Positions 59,041 through 64,000 of a stretch of 64,000 nucleotides of DNA are shown piece by piece. Numbering within the stretch: the stretch's first letter is position 1; every line of letters starts with the position of its first letter. The translations under genes were made by a program, and so were the position numbers. This stretch comes from Agrobacterium larrymoorei. Its GTDB lineage: Bacteria; Pseudomonadota; Alphaproteobacteria; Rhizobiales; Rhizobiaceae. The stretch is taken from positions 1 to 64,000 of the forward strand of contig NZ_JAAMFB010000007.1 in the NCBI RefSeq assembly GCF_013322225.1. The letters run 5' to 3'. Below the pieces are notes generated by a model. The model had not been told where the DNA came from, ran no database searches, and saw nothing but the letters and a program-made list of their open reading frames with translations.

Positions 59041-60552
59041 TCAATTCGCAGGCACGGTTTGCCCCGGCGTTGCTGGGGCGGGCGCTGCCGGTGCAGGCTG
59101 CACGGGATTCGTTATTGGCGGCGTCGCAGGTGCACTTTCTGCGGGCGCCGCGGCCGGAGCGCTGGCGGCAACCCCTCCCGAAATATCATCCGTCGCAATC
59201 GGCGTCGGCGTTACCGCGCCATCTGCGGCGGCCACGCGCCACACCGTGTTTCCGGCATCGTCGGCCACCAGCAGCGCGCCGGTGCCATCGATGCCGACGC
59301 CCACGGGGCGGCCTCTGGCCTTGTCGCCCTGAATGAAGCCGGTCACGACATCCTGCGTTTTACCGGTCGGTTTGCCGTTTTCGAACGGCACGAAGGTCAC
59401 GCGATAACCGTTGAACGCAGTGCGGTTCCAGCTGCCATGTTCACCGATGAAAGCGCCGTTCTGGTAAGGTGCGGGCAGGGCGGAGTTGAGCGAGAAGGTG
59501 AGCCCAAGCGCCGCGACGTGGCTGGAAAGCGCGTAATCGGGCTTGATCGCCTTTTCCACCATGTCAGGCCGTGGCGGATAGACGCGGGCGTCCACATGGT
59601 TGCCGTAATAACTCCATGGCCAGCCGTAAAAGCCGCCTTCCTTCACCGAGGTCATGTAGTCGGGAACGAGGTTCGGCCCAAGCTCGTCACGCTCGTTGAT
59701 GACGGCCCAGAGCTCCTTGCTTTCCGGGTTAAAAGCAAGGCCGTTGGGGTTGCGCAGGCCAGAGGCGAACAGTCTGAACGCGCCGGTCTGCCGGTCCACC
59801 TCAAGGATGGCGGCGCGGTTCTTCTCCGCTTCCAACCCATTTTCGGTGATGTTCGAGTTCGAGCCGACCGATACATAAAGCTTCGTTCCATCCGGGCTCA
59901 GCGCCAGATCTTTCGTCCAGTGGTGGTTGATCGGCCCACCCGGAAGCGGTGTCAAAACCCGCGGCTCGGCGGTAATCTCATTCTGGCCAAGCTGATAGGG
60001 ATAGGCGAGGATTTCGTTGGAGGTCGCCACATAAAGCGTATTGTCGGCAAAGGCGACGCCAAATGGGGAATCGAGCTTGGTCAGAAGATCGTGCCGCTCA
60101 TCCACCGTGCCGTCCCGGTTGGTGTCGCGCAGCAGCGTGATGATGTTGCTTTCCTTTGGCGTGCCGCCCGTTTCGCCATGGGCAATGGACATGATCCAGC
60201 CGCGGATGATGTCTTTCGGGCGCGAAGAGGATTGCCCACCCTCCGGCGCACGCGATTGCACCACCAGCACATCGCCATTGGGCAACGTGTGAACCGTGCG
60301 CGGATTGACCAGATCCTTCTGGTAGACCGTTACCTTCAAGCCATCCGGTACGGTCGGCGTCTCGCCATCCTTCCAGCCGATCACCTCGGCCACCTTTAGG
60401 TCCGGGATCAATGTGCGCGAGGGTTCCGGTAGAACCGGGTCCGCGCCTACCTGCGTGGAGGTATCGAAATTGCCGTTATCCTCGCTGCACGCGGGAAGAA
60501 TAAGTGCGACGCCGGTCAGGAGCAGGGCGGGAACAAGTATACGGGAATTCAT
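59041..60552 (-). CDS. Sorbosone dehydrogenase-like lipoprotein (PQQ type)
   Basis: 503 residues. A lipobox (LILPAC, Cys near residue 21) anchors it. Residues about 40-440 are a six-bladed propeller of the soluble glucose/sorbosone dehydrogenase family, with GLKVTVYQKDLVNPRTVHTLPNGDVLVV, HWTKDLALSPDGTKLYVSVGSNSN and GFIQGDKARGRPVGVGIDGTGALLVADDAGNTVWR. It probably oxidises aldoses or aldehydes with PQQ in the periplasm. The last 50 residues are alanine/proline rich (APAAAPAESAPATPP), a flexible tail. Overlap with the DUF2231 stop begins at 60555. Confidence 0.85.
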   Translation of the reverse strand: MNSRILVPALLLTGVALILPACSEDNGNFDTSTQVGADPVLPEPSRTLIPDLKVAEVIGWKDGETPTVPDGLKVTVYQKDLVNPRTVHTLPNGDVLVVQSRAPEGGQSSSRPKDIIRGWIMSIAHGETGGTPKESNIITLLRDTNRDGTVDERHDLLTKLDSPFGVAFADNTLYVATSNEILAYPYQLGQNEITAEPRVLTPLPGGPINHHWTKDLALSPDGTKLYVSVGSNSNITENGLEAEKNRAAILEVDRQTGAFRLFASGLRNPNGLAFNPESKELWAVINERDELGPNLVPDYMTSVKEGGFYGWPWSYYGNHVDARVYPPRPDMVEKAIKPDYALSSHVAALGLTFSLNSALPAPYQNGAFIGEHGSWNRTAFNGYRVTFVPFENGKPTGKTQDVVTGFIQGDKARGRPVGVGIDGTGALLVADDAGNTVWRVAAADGAVTPTPIATDDISGGVAASAPAAAPAESAPATPPITNPVQPAPAAPAPATPGQTVPAN

Positions 60553-60554
60553 GA

Positions 60555-60986
60555 TCATACTCTCCAAGCCAGACGCGCATATTTGCCGGTGGACGACGCA
60601 ACGGCCATCAACGAAACCGCGAAGGTGACGGCGGACAGGATCAACCCATAAGGCACCACCGCCGTCCACCCATCACCCGCGTGAACAAGGCTATTTGCAA
60701 AGGCCAGCACCAGCATCACGACAAACAGCAGAATGGACAGAAACGAAGGCCGCATAGGCCGCGTGCGTCGACGTAACAGGTCAAGCAACCCCGCCACTAT
60801 CGCCAACCCACCGGCGACCAGTCCCGCAAACAGGAGCCACGCCGAAAAACTCGACCACATCAGATTGGCCGTCTGCCAAAACGCAACATCCGTCGCCAGC
60901 GCCAGCGAAAAACACACGAATGGAAAAGGCACGAAAAGAGACTGAAATGGATAGGCAGATGCTTCTCTGCGAGACACGTCATTCAT
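60555..60986 (-). CDS. DUF2231 membrane protein
   Basis: 143 residues with four membrane helices (about 13-31, 37-57, 77-97, 105-125). HPF-type opening replaced by YPFQSLFVPFPFVCFSLALATDVAFWQT; the DUF2231 family holds two or more helices with a conserved aspartate. It directly precedes the dehydrogenase-like gene (three bases apart) and is probably its partner. ATG 60984-60986. Confidence 0.85.
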   Translation of the reverse strand: MNDVSRREASAYPFQSLFVPFPFVCFSLALATDVAFWQTANLMWSSFSAWLLFAGLVAGGLAIVAGLLDLLRRRTRPMRPSFLSILLFVVMLVLAFANSLVHAGDGWTAVVPYGLILSAVTFAVSLMAVASSTGKYARLAWRV

Positions 60987-61193
60987 GTCTGGGCTCCAAC
61001 CGGGAAGGAAATGAACGCCCAAGTGCTTGAGGGGCTTGGCCGTTTTGGTGTCGAGATGAACGGTTGGGGAGGGGATTTGGTTGCGGTATCGAGCTTGAGC
61101 GTTTCAGAAACGCAAGCTTACTGTAGCCACTGACGAAAACACTGTCGCGAGTATGGAGAATCATATTATCCATGGCTCGGACAGGGGTTGGTC

Positions 61194-61601
61194 ATGCGGA
61201 TACTTTACGAGCTACTGAAAATCGCAGTTGGCGTTGCCGTTGGTGCTTGCCTAGTGGTATTTTTAAACGTGAACCTCCATTTATTTAGTGATGGGGCAAG
61301 TGTTCAAAGTGTCGGGTTGAGTTACGCCGACCTAGCAGCGATCAATTTAACGGTCGCCACAGTGGTACTAGGCGCAGTAGCTCTAATAGTCGGTGTGGTA
61401 GCGGTATTTGGTTTTCAAATTATCCGTTCTGAGTCTGTGTCGAATGCTGAGCAACGTGTTTTGAAAGAAATGCCCCAAATGGTTGAGCGAGAGCTTGGTA
61501 GAATGGAGAAAAATGGTGGCTTAGGCCGCGCGATGGAACGCGTTATTTACTCCGGTGGTTCAGACCATGACGATGGGAGTCAAACGACTCCTGAAGCATA
61601 A
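61194..61601 (+). CDS. Small membrane protein with cytoplasmic tail, first gene of the AT-rich operon
   Basis: 135 residues. Two membrane helices (about 5-28, LYELLKIAVGVAVGACLVVFLNVN, and about 53-77, LTVATVVLGAVALIVGVVAVFGFQI), then a charged cytoplasmic helix (VSNAEQRVLKEMPQMVERELGRMEKNGG) that could form a coiled coil. No family recognised. ATG 61194 has AGGGG upstream; TTG 61188 is in frame. About 45% GC by eye, against about 60% in neighbours. Twelve bases separate it from the ImmA/IrrE gene. Confidence 0.72.
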   Translation: MRILYELLKIAVGVAVGACLVVFLNVNLHLFSDGASVQSVGLSYADLAAINLTVATVVLGAVALIVGVVAVFGFQIIRSESVSNAEQRVLKEMPQMVERELGRMEKNGGLGRAMERVIYSGGSDHDDGSQTTPEA

Positions 61602-61613
61602 AGAGGTCTAAAA

Positions 61614-62117
61614 ATGGCAACTAAAACGAAAGAGTGGCAAAAGATTAAGCATGCCGACCGTGATATTATCGAGAAGTATTTGAATCAAGTGCCCGTGAAA
61701 TTAGGCGCGATTGCTAGAGAATTAGGAATTGACGTTAAGTTGTCCTCACTTCCTATGAATGTATCCGGCCAAATTGCGAAAACATTAGACGGGTATGAGA
61801 TAAAGATTAATAGGCATGAGAGTCGTCAAAGGCAGCGCTTTACTCTTGCTCACGAAATAGCACACTTTTTGATACATCGTGAAACTATAGATAGGCTGGG
61901 TGGTACATTAACTGACAATGTGCTTTACCGGTCGGGAGCATCAGAAAGTATCGAATATGAGGCTAATCGGCTCGCATCTCAGATAGTTATGCCCGATAGT
62001 GCTTTAGAGGAAGCGTATTCACGCTACGGCGCTAACATCAGCGAGAGTGTAGTAGAAGCTCTTGCGGAGCAGTTCGGAGTTTCCAAAGCGGCGATGGAAA
62101 TACGAATGGCGGCTTGA
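61614..62117 (+). CDS. ImmA/IrrE family metallo-endopeptidase
   Basis: 167 residues. The zinc motif HEIAHFLIH carries the two histidines and catalytic Glu (HExxH, residues about 79-83), with the third ligand in EYEANRLASQIVMPD. ImmA degrades the ICE repressor ImmR, and IrrE regulates stress genes in Deinococcus by cutting a repressor. The N-terminus is a short helical HTH-like segment (VKLGAIARELGIDVKLSS) rather than a full HTH domain. It follows the membrane protein at 12 bases and precedes the beta-family gene at 22 bases. Low GC. Confidence 0.9.
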   Translation: MATKTKEWQKIKHADRDIIEKYLNQVPVKLGAIARELGIDVKLSSLPMNVSGQIAKTLDGYEIKINRHESRQRQRFTLAHEIAHFLIHRETIDRLGGTLTDNVLYRSGASESIEYEANRLASQIVMPDSALEEAYSRYGANISESVVEALAEQFGVSKAAMEIRMAA

Positions 62118-62139
62118 GTCTGTTAGCAAAAGGTGGGCA

Positions 62140-63222
62140 ATGGCAGTCGATATATCAAATCTCAATTACGTTCCTACGCTTGCCGTTAGGTCAAGCGAAA
62201 TGAATGGATTGGAGCGGCTTCCAGCTGCGTCAAAGGATCGATTGCAACCGACTTTCTTATTAGCGCCGTGGCCAAATGCGACAGAACTCATGCGGACAGT
62301 TGATCGTGTTCAAAGGGCGTTTCCAAGTAGGCCTTTCTTTCTAGATATAGATAGAGACTACGAAATTACCAATATGGATGCTGCCGCGCAGCAGCATTGG
62401 CTTGAGCTACAGGATCCGGCTAACAGTTACGCAAATTGGATTGGGTTTGTTGAAGGTGTTACAACTGCTAGTCCATGTCTCCAAATTGCTGGTCTAACGC
62501 ACGCCTCAATTGCTGAGCAAATTGGCGCATTTCAGGAGATGGGCAGGACATTTGCTCTTCGTATTGAGCTGCAGAGATTTCCGCCAAATCTCAGCCAAGC
62601 TATCACTGCGATTAATGAGATTGGTTCAGCAGATTATGCCGTAATCTTAGATGCAGGGTGGATACACGATACTCAACCAACTAGGTTGAGGATAGCTAAT
62701 TTGATTAGCAACCAGCTAAGTGGCATCGACGCCGAAATTCCTTTGGTAGTTTCGTACACCACTATACCAAAGGGTTTTGCGGAGGTCGAGGGCGCGGAGT
62801 TCGAGGCGTTCGATAACCGACAATGTATTTCTGAACTCGTTCAACTAACAAACCGACAACGCATAATTTACGGGGATTGGGGCAGCACGAGGCCGCGTGA
62901 AAGAGGCATTGCTAGTAGGCCAAAGCCCAGGATTGATTTAGCTCTTCGGGATGGTTGGCTGTCTGCGCGTAATAAGCCGGAAGACTGGGACTACGACGAT
63001 GCCGCAAATCAAGTGCTAAGCAATCCTCGATGGCAAGAAGTTGATGGTCTAGGCGTTTGGGGAGAGTTTATGATTCGCCAAACGGCAATTAGTCCTAATC
63101 TAGGAATAAATTCACCGCAAAAAAACGTGGCTGCTAGGGTAAATCTTCATCTGCATACTCAAGCCTTTTATAACGATGGTGACATAAGGGGAATTAATCT
63201 TGACGAACAGTGGGAGGATTAA
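62140..63222 (+). CDS. Beta family protein, third gene of the AT-rich operon
   Basis: 360 residues, no membrane segment. YVPTLAVRSSEMNGLERLPAASKDRLQPTFLLAPWPNA is the characteristic start of the beta-protein family (Pfam Beta_protein), and alternating strand-helix units (PFFLDIDRD, YAVILDAGW, IPLVVSYTTIPKGF, RIIYGDWGS) suggest a TIM-barrel-like fold. Function unknown; I infer only that it works with the peptidase. Start at ATG 62140 behind AGGTGG; the longer frame from 62062 overlaps the previous gene. Ends 46 bases from the convergent PBP gene. Confidence 0.85.
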   Translation: MAVDISNLNYVPTLAVRSSEMNGLERLPAASKDRLQPTFLLAPWPNATELMRTVDRVQRAFPSRPFFLDIDRDYEITNMDAAAQQHWLELQDPANSYANWIGFVEGVTTASPCLQIAGLTHASIAEQIGAFQEMGRTFALRIELQRFPPNLSQAITAINEIGSADYAVILDAGWIHDTQPTRLRIANLISNQLSGIDAEIPLVVSYTTIPKGFAEVEGAEFEAFDNRQCISELVQLTNRQRIIYGDWGSTRPRERGIASRPKPRIDLALRDGWLSARNKPEDWDYDDAANQVLSNPRWQEVDGLGVWGEFMIRQTAISPNLGINSPQKNVAARVNLHLHTQAFYNDGDIRGINLDEQWED

Positions 63223-63267
63223 CGGTGTGTTTGGTGGGCACCTTAGAGTTCCGCACCGAGTTCAAAC

Positions 63268-64000
63268 CTACCGCTTCACCCCATCCGTCCCAACTTCTGC
63301 CACCCTCTGCGTCGTCAGCGAAGGCGCAGACGCCTCCTTCAACTGCTTGCCAATCGAACGAATGACCCTTGTCGCTTCTGCCGAAAGCGAGCGTGGGCGG
63401 GTCAGCGCTGGCAGGGCGTTGGCGTCTGCGGAGGCTATCGCTGCGCCGGCTGCTGGTTGTGGGCGCGAGCCGGTGGGCAGAGGGTTCTGGATGCCGGGGA
63501 TGGGGCGCAGCTCCATGCCCTGGTGGGCGTAGTCCATCAGGCGTTTGAAGGTCATGGCGGGCAGCGCGCCGCCGGTCATGTTGTTCATCGAGGTGAACTC
63601 GTCGTTACCGAACCAGACGGCGGTGGTGTAGTTGCCGGTAAAGCCGACATACCATGCGTCGCGGTACGCCTGAGAGGTGCCGGTCTTGCCGCCGGAGACG
63701 ATGCCGTTTTCCAGAGCGCCGCGTCTGGCGGTGCCTTCCACCGGGATCGTCACCAGCATGCGGTTCATCTTGGAGTTGGCTTCTTCCGAAAGAACGCGGT
63801 GCGCAGGCTGCTCGTCTCGGTCGAAATCGTAGAGAACCTTGCCCTCGTAATCCAGCACCTGCTCGATGCCATGTCGGCGGGACTGCATGCCGTTTGCCGG
63901 AAATACCGCATACGCCGTTGCCTGATCCAGCACCGTCACTTCCGATGTGCCGAGCGGAATCGTCTTGTCCGTGCGCAGCGGTGTGGCGACACCCATGGCT
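63268..64000 (-). CDS. Penicillin-binding protein 1A (C-terminal part, partial)
   Basis: The last 243 residues of a class A PBP; the gene continues past the window's end. The transpeptidase KTGT motif is in VSGGKTGTSQAYRDAWYVGFTGNY, and the upstream TVLDQATAYAVFPANG and the following WFGNDEFTSMNNMTGGALPA are typical. The C-terminal 70 residues are a disordered, alanine/proline/serine-rich tail. It makes and cross-links peptidoglycan in the periplasm. The gene is usually long (over 800 residues), so only the 3' quarter is here. No symbol is given because ponA and mrcA naming differs between species. Confidence 0.92.
   Translation of the reverse strand, partial: AMGVATPLRTDKTIPLGTSEVTVLDQATAYAVFPANGMQSRRHGIEQVLDYEGKVLYDFDRDEQPAHRVLSEEANSKMNRMLVTIPVEGTARRGALENGIVSGGKTGTSQAYRDAWYVGFTGNYTTAVWFGNDEFTSMNNMTGGALPAMTFKRLMDYAHQGMELRPIPGIQNPLPTGSRPQPAAGAAIASADANALPALTRPRSLSAEATRVIRSIGKQLKEASAPSLTTQRVAEVGTDGVKR

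Noticed and set aside
59059-60399. A 446-residue plus-strand frame over the dehydrogenase-like lipoprotein
   Set aside because: It is opposite a propeller protein with signal and lipobox; no ribosome site and an arginine-rich composition.
61100-63267. Prophage or integrative element at the AT-rich operon
   Set aside because: There is no integrase, recombinase, tRNA target or att-like repeat; an acquired cargo operon remains possible but not an element with its own mobility.
1-64000. CRISPR arrays, tRNA and rRNA genes, insertion sequences
   Set aside because: I saw no regularly spaced direct repeats, no tRNA-like GTTCRANYC loops in a cloverleaf context, no rRNA sequence and no transposase frames. 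A dedicated covariance-model search could still find a short RNA gene that I missed.

Overview
The window looks like a chromosomal segment of an Agrobacterium/Rhizobium-group alphaproteobacterium (Rhizobiaceae). The evidence is a near-canonical Ros/MucR zinc-finger regulator, an Atu4866-type protein, a dmeRF cobalt/nickel efflux unit, alphaproteobacterial families (DUF6456, DUF5330, DUF1491, DUF2336, DUF930), CtrA boxes of the TTAA-N7-TTAAC type, and GC-rich genes separated by rhizobial-style palindromic repeats. No rRNA, tRNA, CRISPR array or insertion sequence was recognised.

Region by region. 0-1.3 kb: two unrecognised proteins. 1.3-4 kb: a LysR regulator divergent from an SDR / carboxymuconolactone-decarboxylase-like / Atu4866 operon. 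4.2-6.4 kb: HerA-like ATPase and a DUF2267-like protein. 6.5-11.2 kb: small redox and efflux units paired with HxlR and LysR regulators. 11.2-18.6 kb: a solitary TadG-like protein, WYL regulator plus VOC protein, trans-aconitate methyltransferase, class IV (branched-chain) aminotransferase, DUF930 protein and an S9 oligopeptidase. 19.3-22.6 kb: a glycine betaine/choline-type ABC importer (proX-proW-proV). 23.4-25.3 kb: dmeRF and a MerR regulator. 25.5-28.1 kb: GNAT, PfpI-like protein, and a cobalamin-riboswitch-controlled cbtB-cbtA operon with a third unknown gene. 28.3-44 kb: cytochromes, LysE-type exporters with their regulators, sodB, phosphoesterase, DapA-like enzyme, HicAB, AI-2E-family permease, VOC dioxygenase, hemolysin III homologue, acetyltransferases and msrB. 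44.3-50.5 kb: ros, a DnaA-domain-IV-like protein, DUF6456, sufE, DUF5330, a hybrid-free sensor histidine kinase and a peptidoglycan-binding protein. 50.5-61 kb: a DUF4160/DUF2442 pair, cheW plus a chemoreceptor, DUF2336, DUF1254/DUF1214-like pair, a sorbosone-dehydrogenase-like lipoprotein and a DUF2231 membrane protein. 61.2-63.2 kb: an AT-richer three-gene operon (membrane protein, ImmA/IrrE metallopeptidase, beta-family protein). 63.3 kb to the end: the 3' part of a class A penicillin-binding protein.

Three patterns stand out. (1) At least three families of palindromic repeats lie almost only between convergent genes, so they probably act as two-way terminators or 3'-end stabilisers; one copy even encodes the C-terminus of DmeF. 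(2) Perfect or near-perfect CtrA boxes precede a tiny unknown protein, a second small protein with a structured leader, and the DUF2336 gene. (3) The low-GC membrane/ImmA-IrrE/beta-protein operon has the look of an acquired stress or defence module and is the best candidate in the window for an undescribed system.
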